A DNA stretch of 64,000 nucleotides. Source: Flavobacterium ginsenosidimutans (GTDB taxonomy: Bacteria > Bacteroidota > Bacteroidia > Flavobacteriales > Flavobacteriaceae). The translations under genes and the position numbers were made by a program. The notes beneath the pieces were generated by a model. It had not been told where the DNA came from, did no database searches, and worked only from the letters and a program-made list of their open reading frames with translations. Shown here piece after piece: positions 1 to 7,094 of the stretch. The first letter of the stretch is position 1, and each line of letters opens with the position of its first letter. The stretch is from positions 62,001 through 126,000 of the forward strand of contig NZ_QJRJ01000079.1 in NCBI RefSeq assembly GCF_003254625.1, read 5' to 3'.

Positions 1-45
1 TCCAAATTCCAAATTCAAGAGAATGAATTGGAATTTGGAATTTAA
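1..45. repeat. Inverted repeat, AATTCC family
   Basis: Bases 1-17 and about 24-40 are inverted copies of TCCAAATTCCAAATTCA with one base missing from the right arm. The hairpin lies just downstream of the minus-strand gene that ends at 68 and could act as its terminator. The same arm sequence occurs at 53953-54000, so this looks like a dispersed palindromic repeat. Confidence 0.6.
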
Positions 46-67
46 AATTTTAGAATTTAAACCTTTT

Positions 68-439
68 TTAGAACGGTAAATCGTCTGGTTCGTCTTCGTT
101 TACGTTTGTTGCTGGAGCAAAAGTTTCCGCTGTTGGCATCGGTGGTGCTTGTGTAGAACCTTCTGCAGCTAATCTTTCGATTCTCCAACCTTGAATACTA
201 TTGAAATATCTAGTTTCTCCTTGCGGATTAACCCATTCTCTTCCTCTTAAATTGATAGAAACTTTTACTGCATCTCCTTGTTTATAGCTACTCAATAAAT
301 CGCATTTATCTTGTGTAAATTCGATTAAAATATGTTGTGGATACTGCTCCTCAGTAGTAACAACTAACTCTCTTTTTTTGAATGAGGCACTAACTTGCTG
401 CTCTGGGTTAACCACTTTTACTTTTCCTGTAACTTCCAT
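68..439 (-). CDS. DUF3127 family protein
   Basis: This 123-residue protein matches what I recall of the DUF3127 family, small Bacteroidota proteins predicted to adopt an OB-like fold. The N-terminal ~90 residues hold the domain: a beta-rich start, the segment around SFKKRELVV, a CDLLSSYKQGDAVKV strand pair and a REWVNPQGETRYFN stretch. The C-terminal ~30 residues are a Pro/Ala-rich linker ending in acidic EDEPDDLPF, which resembles the acidic tips of single-strand binding proteins. The function is unknown; an OB fold plus acidic tail suggests nucleic-acid work, but that is inference. It lies 33 bp downstream of the flavin reductase gene on the same strand and may share its transcript. Confidence 0.8.
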   Translation of the reverse strand: MEVTGKVKVVNPEQQVSASFKKRELVVTTEEQYPQHILIEFTQDKCDLLSSYKQGDAVKVSINLRGREWVNPQGETRYFNSIQGWRIERLAAEGSTQAPPMPTAETFAPATNVNEDEPDDLPF

Positions 440-472
440 CTTCGTCTATATTAATTATTGTTTCTATTTCTT

Positions 473-1348
473 TTATTTCTTAGCTAAAAGCACTTTCCAT
501 GCCGATTCTACATCGCCATTATCCAGATATTTTTTGGCTTCTAAATGTACTTTTTTCTGATCATCTGAGCTTAAAACTCCTTTGACTGCGAAATTTTCTT
601 TCACAAATATAGTAACTTCTTCAATTGTAGGCAAGGCTTCTACATTTCCTAATTTGCCTAAATCATTTCCGTCAAAAACATCGCTTTCTTTTACAAAATT
701 AGGTATTGCATCTACTCCTACTCCTAGTGTTGTTAAGGGTTTTGCCACTTCAAAAAGTCCTTGATTTGATCTTGAATACCAGTTATTTCCAAGTCTTGAA
801 ACCAAATCAATTTTATGCTGATCGATCGCTCCGTTTTCATCTAAAATAGATTCGTCAATATGAATTTTCACCACTTCACACAAAATCAAATTTCCTGCTC
901 CTCCTTCTTCTCCTAACGGAATAATCTGCGTAATCTTACATTCAAATTGAACTGGAGATTCTTTTACACGATATGGTTTTACTAAATCTGACGGAATTTG
1001 AGTTAATCCTGCTTTGATAAATTCGTTTACACCATCTCCATATTCTGTGCTTGCCAGTGAAGTCTGCTGAACTAAATCATAATTTACAACATTAATTACT
1101 ACTTCTCTAGTTGCTTCAGCATTTATTAAAGTATGTTTGATTGTATTATCGCGAACACGTCTTGATGGCGAAAAAACCAAAATAGGCGGATTTGCACTAA
1201 ATACATTAAAGAAACTAAACGGAGATAAATTCGGAATCCCTTTTTCGCTTATTGTGCTTGCAAATGCAATAGGTCTCGGACCAATTGAACTCTGCAAATA
1301 GCCTTGCAATTTAGCCGTCGGAATCTCTTTTGGATTAATGCTGATCAT
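473..1348 (-). CDS. Flavin reductase family protein
   Basis: This 291-residue protein belongs to the FMN-binding split-barrel flavin reductase (DIM6/NTAB) group. The N-terminal ~200 residues show the family pattern: RPIAFASTISEKG, NLSPFSFFNVFSANPPILVFSP, and later a conserved SRLGNNWYSRS segment. About 90 C-terminal residues form an extra helical tail, which is usual for the Bacteroidota members. It probably reduces or binds FMN in the cytoplasm, with an unknown partner oxygenase. No oxygenase gene is adjacent. It is divergent from the histidine kinase gene and lies upstream of the DUF3127 gene on the same strand. Confidence 0.85.
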   Translation of the reverse strand: MISINPKEIPTAKLQGYLQSSIGPRPIAFASTISEKGIPNLSPFSFFNVFSANPPILVFSPSRRVRDNTIKHTLINAEATREVVINVVNYDLVQQTSLASTEYGDGVNEFIKAGLTQIPSDLVKPYRVKESPVQFECKITQIIPLGEEGGAGNLILCEVVKIHIDESILDENGAIDQHKIDLVSRLGNNWYSRSNQGLFEVAKPLTTLGVGVDAIPNFVKESDVFDGNDLGKLGNVEALPTIEEVTIFVKENFAVKGVLSSDDQKKVHLEAKKYLDNGDVESAWKVLLAKK

Positions 1349-1507
1349 ACTTTTTTATTTAAACAAAATCTCGCTTTTGCAGTTACAAAAGTATTGAAAT
1401 CGTTTAATTAGAAGAAATAGTTTTGTAGATAAAACGAAAAATCTTTCCGCATTCGCAAAATATAAAATGTGTATATTTCGTTATCTTTATACCACAAAAT
1501 AATTGAT

Positions 1508-2659
1508 ATGTCTTTTTCTGAAAGAACAAATACAACCCGCTGGATTATTATTTCGGTTTGCTTTATAATAATTTCGCTAATCCTTTGGAACACTTATACT
1601 TTCTTCCAAATATTTAAAAATGAGGAACGTTTAAAAATGAATCTTTTTGTAAACGCCCAAATTACACTAGTTAATGCAAACGAAAATACCGATGTAGAAC
1701 TACCTCTTCAGATTTTCAGTAACAATACTTCAATTCCTGGAATTATAATGCTTTATGATAAAGTAGTGAGCGCTGTAAATGTTCCTGACGAAGTTCTTAA
1801 TGACAAGAAAAAAAGAATCGATTTTTTAAACAAATTAAAAAGCGAAAACGAACCTATTACTTTTGAATATGCCCCAGGAAAATATCAAACCTTATATTAT
1901 GGCAATTCAGCGTTATTAAATAAGCTCAAATATTACCCGATTGCTTTACTTCTCATTATCTTTTTATGTATTGCCTTAATTTATAACTTTTACAAAAGCA
2001 CTAAAATGGCAACTCAAAATAAGCTTTGGGCAGGAATGGCAAAAGAAACAGCGCATCAAATAGGAACGCCTTTGTCTTCTTTAATTGGATGGGTTGAAAT
2101 ACTTAAAACAGAAAATATTGATCAATCTATTAGTACTGAAATCGAAAAAGACATAGAACGTCTGCAAACTATTACGGATCGTTTTTCTAAAATTGGTTCA
2201 ATTCCTGTTTTAGAACTTCATGATATTGTTGAAGAAACAAAAGTCGCATACGAATACTTGCAATCACGATTTTCTAAACAAGTTGCTTTTTCTTTTAAAG
2301 CTCCAAACGAACCTATTTTAGGCATGATCAATCCTATTTTACATAGCTGGACTATCGAAAATTTGGTCAAAAATGCGATTGATGCCATGAAAGGAAAAGG
2401 AACTTTAGATCTTAAGATTGAACAAGATAGTCATAACGTAAAGATAAATGTGAAAGATTCAGGAACAGGAATTTCTAAAAAACAATTTAAAACTATTTTC
2501 GAACCTGGATTTACGACTAAAAAACGCGGTTGGGGACTGGGACTATCTTTAACGAAAAGAATTGTTGAAGAATACCACAATGGAAAAATTAAAGTTTTAC
2601 ATTCTGAAATTGGAAAAGGAACTACTTTTCAAATTTCATTAAATAAAAAAGTGCAGTAA
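1508..2659 (+). CDS. Sensor histidine kinase
   Basis: An inner-membrane two-component sensor kinase of 383 residues. I place the start at ATG 1508 rather than the in-frame upstream start at 1469, because it gives a short N-terminus directly before the first membrane segment (about residues 11-31). A periplasmic sensor region of about 110 residues and a second membrane segment (RYPIALLLIIF-like stretch) follow. The phospho-acceptor is His183 in AHQIGTPLS. The ATPase domain has the N box (ENLVKNAIDAM), G1 (DSGTGIS), F box (FEPGFTTK) and G2 (GWGLGLSL). No response regulator is adjacent, so the partner is unknown. The stop codon lies inside a 12-bp terminator-like stem. Confidence 0.88.
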   Translation: MSFSERTNTTRWIIISVCFIIISLILWNTYTFFQIFKNEERLKMNLFVNAQITLVNANENTDVELPLQIFSNNTSIPGIIMLYDKVVSAVNVPDEVLNDKKKRIDFLNKLKSENEPITFEYAPGKYQTLYYGNSALLNKLKYYPIALLLIIFLCIALIYNFYKSTKMATQNKLWAGMAKETAHQIGTPLSSLIGWVEILKTENIDQSISTEIEKDIERLQTITDRFSKIGSIPVLELHDIVEETKVAYEYLQSRFSKQVAFSFKAPNEPILGMINPILHSWTIENLVKNAIDAMKGKGTLDLKIEQDSHNVKINVKDSGTGISKKQFKTIFEPGFTTKKRGWGLGLSLTKRIVEEYHNGKIKVLHSEIGKGTTFQISLNKKVQ

Positions 2660-2677
2660 TGAATTTTACTGCACTTT
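2648..2677. terminator. Hairpin at end of histidine kinase gene
   Basis: A perfect 12-bp stem (AAAGTGCAGTAA with TTACTGCACTTT) and a 6-base loop. The left arm contains the kinase stop codon. The A-run on the left and the short T-run on the right are compatible with termination from both sides, for the kinase and for the HIT gene ending at 2716. Confidence 0.6.
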
Positions 2678-2715
2678 AGTTATCTGTTTTGTCAGACTGA
2701 ACGAAGTCGAAGTCT

Positions 2716-3105
2716 TTACAAATTCGATTGAATATCTTTTGCTAAAACTTCAAACTCTTCTTTTGAAAGTGAAACTTTATCGATAAAACGCATTTCGTCC
2801 ATGTGGTTTAACGGAATCAAATGCACGTGTGCGTGAGGCACTTCAAGTCCAACAACTGCAATTCCGATTCTTTTGCATGGAACTGTTTTTTCTAAAGCTG
2901 CCGCTACTTTTTTAGAAAACTTCATTAAGCCTAAATACAGTTCTTCATCCATATCAAAAATCTTATCGATTTCTTGTTTCGGAATACAAAGTGTGTGTCC
3001 TTTTGCATTTGGATTTACATCTAAAAATGCCAAATAGTTTTCGTCTTCAGCAATTTTATAAGCTGGAATTTCTCCGTTTACTATTTTAGTGAATATTGTG
3101 CTCAT
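2716..3105 (-). CDS. HIT family protein
   Basis: A 129-residue histidine-triad protein, the usual length for this family of nucleotide hydrolases/transferases. It begins with the typical STIFTKIVNGEIPAYKI segment, has LAFLDVNPNAKGHTLCIPK in the middle and carries the catalytic triad HAHVHLIPLN. The physiological substrate cannot be read from sequence; bacterial members split adenosine 5'-phosphoramidates. It lies 63 bp downstream of greA on the same strand, probably in one transcript, with an AT-rich palindrome at 3131-3162 between the two genes. Confidence 0.9.
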   Translation of the reverse strand: MSTIFTKIVNGEIPAYKIAEDENYLAFLDVNPNAKGHTLCIPKQEIDKIFDMDEELYLGLMKFSKKVAAALEKTVPCKRIGIAVVGLEVPHAHVHLIPLNHMDEMRFIDKVSLSKEEFEVLAKDIQSNL

Positions 3106-3130
3106 TGTTTATTCGTTTATTTGGTTAATC

Positions 3131-3162
3131 GTTTAACCGATTAAACGATTAAACGGTTAAAC
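3131..3162. repeat. Palindrome between greA and HIT gene
   Basis: GTTTAACCG (3131-3139) pairs with CGGTTAAAC (3154-3162). The loop again contains ATTAAACGATTAAA, so several overlapping inverted repeats of TTAATCGTTTAA are possible. It lacks a T-run and looks more like a spacer palindrome or RNA processing site than a terminator. Confidence 0.45.
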
Positions 3163-3168
3163 TAAAAT

Positions 3169-3645
3169 TTAGTCTCTTGAAATTTCAAGAATTTCGAATT
3201 TTAAAACTCCGTTTGGAACTGTAATTTCAGCTACTTCTCCAACAGATTTTCCTAGTAAACCTTTTCCAATAGGAGAAGTTACAGAGATTTTTCCTGTTTT
3301 CAAATCTGCTTCGCTTTCAGCAACAAGCGTATATTTCATCTCCATTCCGTTACTTTGGTTTTTGATTTTTACATTCGATAAAACCAAAACTTTAGAAACA
3401 TCTAATTGAGATTCGTCTATTAATCTTGCATTTGCGTATACTTCTTCTAGTTTAGAAATTCTCATTTCTAATAAACCTTGTGCTTCTTTTGCCGCATCAT
3501 ATTCCGCATTTTCAGACAAATCACCTTTATCTCTCGCGTCTGCAATATCTTGAGATGCTTTTGGACGCATTACACTTTTAAGGTGCTCCAACTCATCTTT
3601 TAACTTTTTTAGTCCTTCTGCTGTATAATAAGATACTTTACTCAT
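3169..3645 (-). CDS. greA: Transcription elongation factor GreA
   Basis: GreA rescues backtracked RNA polymerase by stimulating transcript cleavage. From ATG 3645 the protein is 158 residues, exactly the usual GreA length. An in-frame start further upstream (3702) would add 19 odd residues and lie inside the promoter, so I reject it. The N-terminal coiled coil (residues ~5-75) carries the acidic tip in DARDKGDLSENAEYD. The C-terminal FKBP-like domain ends with SPIGKGLLGKSVGE and VPNGVLKFEI. A promoter lies at 3702-3709, and a terminator-like hairpin sits in the leader between promoter and start codon. Confidence 0.95.
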   Translation of the reverse strand: MSKVSYYTAEGLKKLKDELEHLKSVMRPKASQDIADARDKGDLSENAEYDAAKEAQGLLEMRISKLEEVYANARLIDESQLDVSKVLVLSNVKIKNQSNGMEMKYTLVAESEADLKTGKISVTSPIGKGLLGKSVGEVAEITVPNGVLKFEILEISRD

Positions 3646-3672
3646 AACTTCATCGTTTATATAAATACAAAA

Positions 3673-3692
3673 AATCCCATCGCGACGGGATT
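3673..3692 (-). terminator. Terminator-like hairpin in greA leader
   Basis: Read on the minus strand, AAATCCCG and TGGGATTT-type arms flank a short loop and are followed by a run of six T (3674 down to about 3669). The hairpin starts within a few bases of the predicted start of transcription from the 3702-3709 promoter and lies before greA. No other minus-strand gene lies upstream, so it can only act on greA leader transcripts. Confidence 0.6.
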
Positions 3693-3701
3693 TTCTTACC
3701 A

Positions 3702-3709
3702 CAAATATA
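3702..3709 (-). promoter_or_regulatory. Promoter -7 element for greA
   Basis: The minus strand reads TATATTTG, a perfect match to the Bacteroidota -7 consensus TAnnTTTG. Transcription should start near 3696. No clear -33 element is visible. Confidence 0.6.
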
Positions 3710-3769
3710 CTATAATTTTTAATAGTACATAATTATATGTTAATCATATAGATTTCAAATCTAAATAAT

Positions 3770-3777
3770 TATTTTTG
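3770..3777 (+). promoter_or_regulatory. Promoter -7 element for Rieske-like lipoprotein
   Basis: TATTTTTG matches TAnnTTTG and lies 24 bp before the ATG at 3802, giving a leader of about 19 bases. Confidence 0.5.
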
Positions 3778-3801
3778 TTTTAACTAATTCCTATTAAAAT
3801 A

Positions 3802-4218
3802 ATGAAAAAAATCTGGTTCTTTATAGCATTTACCGCTGTTTTGTTCTCTTGCAGTGAAAACAACAGAAGCAATAATAATCCTTATATTCCTAATTATCCC
3901 GTAAACGCATATCTTGATGCCAATTTGCCAACATATAACAAATTGTTGTATCCAAGTAATCCTGTTTATGTTGCCAATTATGGAGCAAAAGGAATTATAG
4001 TAATGAAAACTGGTGAAGGAACTTTTACTGCTTTTGATGCAGCTTGTCCAAATCAAGCGCTTACATCTTGTACGGCCATGACAATCGACGGAATTTACGC
4101 TGTTTGTCCTTGCGATAAAACTCAATACAATTTGTTTACAGGACTTGGAGGAAAAGAATATCCGATGAAACAATATCGAGTTGAAGCTTCTGGAACTGTG
4201 GTTCACGTTTATAATTAA
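3802..4218 (+). CDS. Rieske-like lipoprotein lacking both His ligands
   Basis: A 138-residue protein with a lipoprotein signal peptide ending at Cys17 (AVLFSC). The mature part has the layout of a Rieske [2Fe-2S] domain: a CP motif at Cys82, twenty residues to a second CP motif at Cys102, then a T-Q-Y-N-L-F-T-G loop where Rieske proteins have QFD..TG. However, the two histidine ligands are missing: the first pair reads Cys-Pro-Asn84 and the second Cys-Pro-Cys-Asp105. The fold is likely kept without a normal cluster. Location is probably the outer-membrane or inner-membrane periplasmic face. Function unknown. It is a single-gene unit with its own promoter and a downstream terminator. Confidence 0.7.
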   Translation: MKKIWFFIAFTAVLFSCSENNRSNNNPYIPNYPVNAYLDANLPTYNKLLYPSNPVYVANYGAKGIIVMKTGEGTFTAFDAACPNQALTSCTAMTIDGIYAVCPCDKTQYNLFTGLGGKEYPMKQYRVEASGTVVHVYN

Positions 4219-4221
4219 ATA

Positions 4222-4255
4222 AAAAAAACCTGAAAGAAATTTTCAGGCTTTTTTT
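4222..4255. terminator. Bidirectional terminator
   Basis: Stem CCTGAAA (4229-4235) with TTTCAGG (4241-4247), flanked by eight A on the left and seven T on the right. It sits between the convergent lipoprotein and TonB receptor genes and can serve both. Confidence 0.8.
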
Positions 4256-4270
4256 ATGAATACAACTTAA

Positions 4271-6427
4271 TTAGAATTTCAAATTCAAACCAACTAAGAA
4301 ATTTGTCCCAGCTTGCGGGTAATAGTAAGGATAAATATCCCACATATATCCATTTGAAACATATTTTTTGTCGAAGATATTATTAACCATTCCAGTTATG
4401 GTAATCGATTTAAAAATTGAATTTGGTTTTATTTCGTACGAAACATTAAAATCGTTTACAAAATAATCTGCCAATTTTGCTGACGGAAGTTCGATATTGT
4501 TCATGAATTGTTCTCCAACGTATTTTTGCAATAATGAAAGATATAATCCTTCAATTGGCTTAAATACAATAACGTTTCCGGCAATAACTTCTGGAGAATA
4601 AGCAATTTTAGTTGTTCCGTAATATTCTCCATCAACAGCTAAATCAACATTTTTGTTGCTGCTTAAAGTAAAGTTTGGTCTTAAAGTGAATTTATCTGAA
4701 AGTGCAATTGTTGCATCAACTTCTAAACCTAAACGGTAGCTTTTCTCCGTATTTGCACGAATCGGATTTCCAACATCATCCAATCTTCCAGTTAAAATCA
4801 ATTGGTCTTTGTATGCCATGTAATACACATTAGAATTCAATTGAAATTTCTCAGAATTGAATCTCCATCCTAATTCAAAATCATTCAATTTTTCTGGTTT
4901 TACATTTCCTCCTTCATAATCAGTTCTGTTAGGTTCACGATTTGCTCGTGCGTAAGAAAAGTACAAAGTGCTTTTTTGATTGATTTCGTAATTCAAACCT
5001 GCTTTCGGATTAAAGAAATTGAAATTATCATCAACTAAACCAGTTTCTGCACTATTAGCTTTATATTTTACATTTCTGTATTGCAAATCACCATATAAGC
5101 TTAACTTTTCTGTTAATTGATAATTTGCTTTCGCGAAAATGTTCCCATCTGTTTTTGTAGAAAAATCATCGTAATAATGATCGCCAAGTTCAGATTGAGA
5201 AGCATATCTTGCCCAGATTACTTTTCCGAAATGATCGCCTTCATATTTATTCCAGCCTCCGCCCAAAATAACATTTAGCTTTTCTGTGACATATTTAGCA
5301 GAGAAAGTAGTTCCGTAAAAATCATTATCTAACCATTTTTGACGTACTAAATCTGTTGTTGTTACACTTCCAACTGGATCCAGATTATATTCAGCCATAT
5401 CTGCATCTTCCTTGTAATTTTCATAATAACCTTTTCCTTTTGTATAATGAAGTGCAAAGTTTGTGCTCCATTTATCAGAAATAGATTCGCTCCAATGCAG
5501 TTGATAATGATCTTGCTTGTAATTATCGGTTTCATTATCATAAAAACGAACGTTTCCTGCTTCATCTGTATACATACCTGCTGAATTGAAAGTACGATTT
5601 GTGTTTAAAGTTTCACCATCAATTCCGTTCCAAGATTGATACGTTTTTTCGGTTCCGCCAAAAACTAAAGCTTTAATCAAAGTTGTTTTACCAACATAAG
5701 TTCCCTGCAAGAAATATGATTTTAAATCTGAACTTGCACGATCAATATATCCTTGTGATTTTATGGCAGATAAACGTCCCGCAATTTCGAAATGATCATT
5801 CAACAAGCCTGTGCTGAATTTTACCGTATTTTTTATAGTATTGAATGATCCCGCAGAGCTTGAAATTTCGCCAGTTGCTTTATTAGCATAACTGTCAGTT
5901 AGCATATTTAAGCTCGCGCCAAACGCACCTGCACCATTTGTAGATGTTCCAACTCCTCGTTGCAATTGAAGACTTTCTACAGAAGAAGCAAAATCGGGCA
6001 TATTAACCCAAAATGTTCCCTGACTTTCTGCATCGTTATACGGAATTCCATTTATCGTTACGTTTACACGCGTAGCATCGCTTCCACGTACTCTAATTCC
6101 AGTGTAACCAACACCATTACCGGCATCTGAAGTTGTTACAACCGAAGGAAGATAGTTCATCAGAACAGGAATATCCTGGCCTAAATTTCTATACTTAATT
6201 TCTTTCTTATCCATATTACTAAAACTCACAGGAGTTTTAGAAGTAACACGAACGGCAGAAACCAAAACCTCATCTAGAGAATTTACTTTTGTAGAATCTT
6301 GCTGTTGTGCAAAAGAGAAAAGAGAAAAGAGAAAAGAAAATGTAGAAAAAACAAATTTGGTTCTGTTTGTAAAAACCTCTGAACCTTTGTACCTCTGTGC
6401 CTTAGCACCTAAAAAAAAAGTTTTCAT
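4271..6427 (-). CDS. TonB-dependent receptor, TPP-riboswitch controlled
   Basis: A 718-residue outer-membrane receptor. The signal peptide is followed by a TonB-box-like segment (LDEVLVSAVRV), a plug domain (residues ~60-170, with IRVRGSDATRVNVTINGIPYND), and a 22-strand-type barrel ending in the expected aromatic LVGLNLKF. The gene lies directly behind a TPP riboswitch (6528-6603), so its likely substrate is thiamine or a thiamine precursor. That assignment rests on the riboswitch, not on the protein sequence. The N-terminus is unusual: residues ~7-20 are encoded by a sequence that looks like a dispersed intergenic repeat, giving a long charged region before the hydrophobic core. Confidence 0.88.
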   Translation of the reverse strand: MKTFFLGAKAQRYKGSEVFTNRTKFVFSTFSFLFSLFSFAQQQDSTKVNSLDEVLVSAVRVTSKTPVSFSNMDKKEIKYRNLGQDIPVLMNYLPSVVTTSDAGNGVGYTGIRVRGSDATRVNVTINGIPYNDAESQGTFWVNMPDFASSVESLQLQRGVGTSTNGAGAFGASLNMLTDSYANKATGEISSSAGSFNTIKNTVKFSTGLLNDHFEIAGRLSAIKSQGYIDRASSDLKSYFLQGTYVGKTTLIKALVFGGTEKTYQSWNGIDGETLNTNRTFNSAGMYTDEAGNVRFYDNETDNYKQDHYQLHWSESISDKWSTNFALHYTKGKGYYENYKEDADMAEYNLDPVGSVTTTDLVRQKWLDNDFYGTTFSAKYVTEKLNVILGGGWNKYEGDHFGKVIWARYASQSELGDHYYDDFSTKTDGNIFAKANYQLTEKLSLYGDLQYRNVKYKANSAETGLVDDNFNFFNPKAGLNYEINQKSTLYFSYARANREPNRTDYEGGNVKPEKLNDFELGWRFNSEKFQLNSNVYYMAYKDQLILTGRLDDVGNPIRANTEKSYRLGLEVDATIALSDKFTLRPNFTLSSNKNVDLAVDGEYYGTTKIAYSPEVIAGNVIVFKPIEGLYLSLLQKYVGEQFMNNIELPSAKLADYFVNDFNVSYEIKPNSIFKSITITGMVNNIFDKKYVSNGYMWDIYPYYYPQAGTNFLVGLNLKF
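6373..6410 (-). repeat. Repeat-like sequence inside the receptor signal peptide
   Basis: On the minus strand this stretch reads GGCACAGAGGTACAAAGGTT and continues CAGAGGTTT. It resembles a short sequence that I recall as a common intergenic repeat in Flavobacterium genomes. Here it is translated as part of the signal peptide. No second copy is present in this window. Confidence 0.35.
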
Positions 6428-6527
6428 TCGTAAAAAATTACGAATAAAAGGGGGAATTATTCTTTTGTTAAATTAATAAATGTGTTTCACGACAAAATAA
6501 AGTGTGCACGCTCGATAGTGTCGTTTT

Positions 6528-6603
6528 TTCCCTTAGCAACATTACTCGCTCAGGTTCTTTGGGTATGATCTCAGCTCGTTATTTAGAGCACCCCTTTGAG
6601 ACA
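6528..6603 (-). promoter_or_regulatory. TPP riboswitch (THI element)
   Basis: Read on the minus strand, the segment contains the conserved THI-box blocks in order: AGGGGTGCTC, GCTGAGATCATACCC, GAACCTGAGCGAGTAATG and GCTAAGGGAAA. These form the two sensor arms that bind the pyrimidine and pyrophosphate parts of thiamine pyrophosphate. The promoter is immediately upstream (6607-6614) and the receptor ATG is about 100 bases downstream. No strong intrinsic terminator is obvious between the aptamer and the gene, so control may act on translation. Confidence 0.92.
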
Positions 6604-6606
6604 ATG

Positions 6607-6614
6607 CAAATATA
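6607..6614 (-). promoter_or_regulatory. Promoter -7 element upstream of riboswitch
   Basis: The minus strand reads TATATTTG, a perfect TAnnTTTG match. The predicted transcript start near 6601 falls exactly at the 5' end of the riboswitch. Confidence 0.65.
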
Positions 6615-6688
6615 AAAAAGTATTAAGATAAATGTATTAAGATTTTTCATTTTTGGATTTCTTAATACTTAATTCTACAGTCTTAACA

Positions 6689-7090
6689 CTAAAAATCAGG
6701 TTTTCTGCGTGATTGCTTCAAGTCCGAAATGTTCTTTTTATCTTTAATTCTTTTCTTAATTACAGATTTTGGAACTTTTGTTGCTTTTCTGACTTTCGGA
6801 ACATACAATCCTTTTTTGATGATTTCTAAAAATCGTTTAGTAACAATTTCCTTGTTCTTAAGCTGGCTCCTATCTTCGTCACAGTTTAAAATTAATATAT
6901 TTTCAGAAGTTAATCTTGCCGATATATTTTCTTGTAAAAGCAATTTTTCTTCATCAGATAAAGCTTGAGAAGCATTCAAATCAAAATTCAGAACTACTTT
7001 TGACGAAACTTTATTTACGTTTTGTCCTCCCGAACCACTGCTGCGGACGGCTTTAAAGTTTAATTCTGATATGATTTTTTCTGAATCCAT
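6689..7090 (-). CDS. arfB: Ribosome-rescue peptidyl-tRNA hydrolase ArfB
   Basis: ArfB enters the A site of ribosomes stalled without a stop codon and hydrolyses the peptidyl-tRNA. The 133-residue protein has the catalytic GGQ motif at residues 21-23 within RSSGSGGQNVNK, and a C-terminal basic tail (from about residue 95) rich in Lys/Arg that would sit in the mRNA channel. The length is normal for the family. It begins 4 bp after the kinase-DUF4301 gene and so is probably transcribed with it and pnuC. Confidence 0.92.
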   Translation of the reverse strand: MDSEKIISELNFKAVRSSGSGGQNVNKVSSKVVLNFDLNASQALSDEEKLLLQENISARLTSENILILNCDEDRSQLKNKEIVTKRFLEIIKKGLYVPKVRKATKVPKSVIKKRIKDKKNISDLKQSRRKPDF

Positions 7091-7094
7091 TTTA

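Noticed and set aside
2691..2715. CTGAACGAAGTCGAAGTC sequence after the histidine kinase gene
   Set aside because: It forms only a weak short stem, no second copy was found here, and the adjacent 12-bp hairpin already explains termination.
3646..3702. Extended N-terminus for GreA
   Set aside because: The extra 19 residues lie in the promoter and leader hairpin and make the protein longer than the family.
3734..3750. TATATG-N5-CATATA palindrome upstream of the Rieske-like gene, at a similar distance from its promoter as the FNR-like site at 11250
   Set aside because: Arm spacing differs from the FNR-like site (N5 against N8 between TATG and CATA) and AT-rich palindromes of this length are expected by chance.
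3784..4206. 140-codon reading frame antisense to the Rieske-like lipoprotein gene
   Set aside because: The sense protein has a lipoprotein signal, promoter and domain pattern; the antisense product is low-complexity and shadows it.
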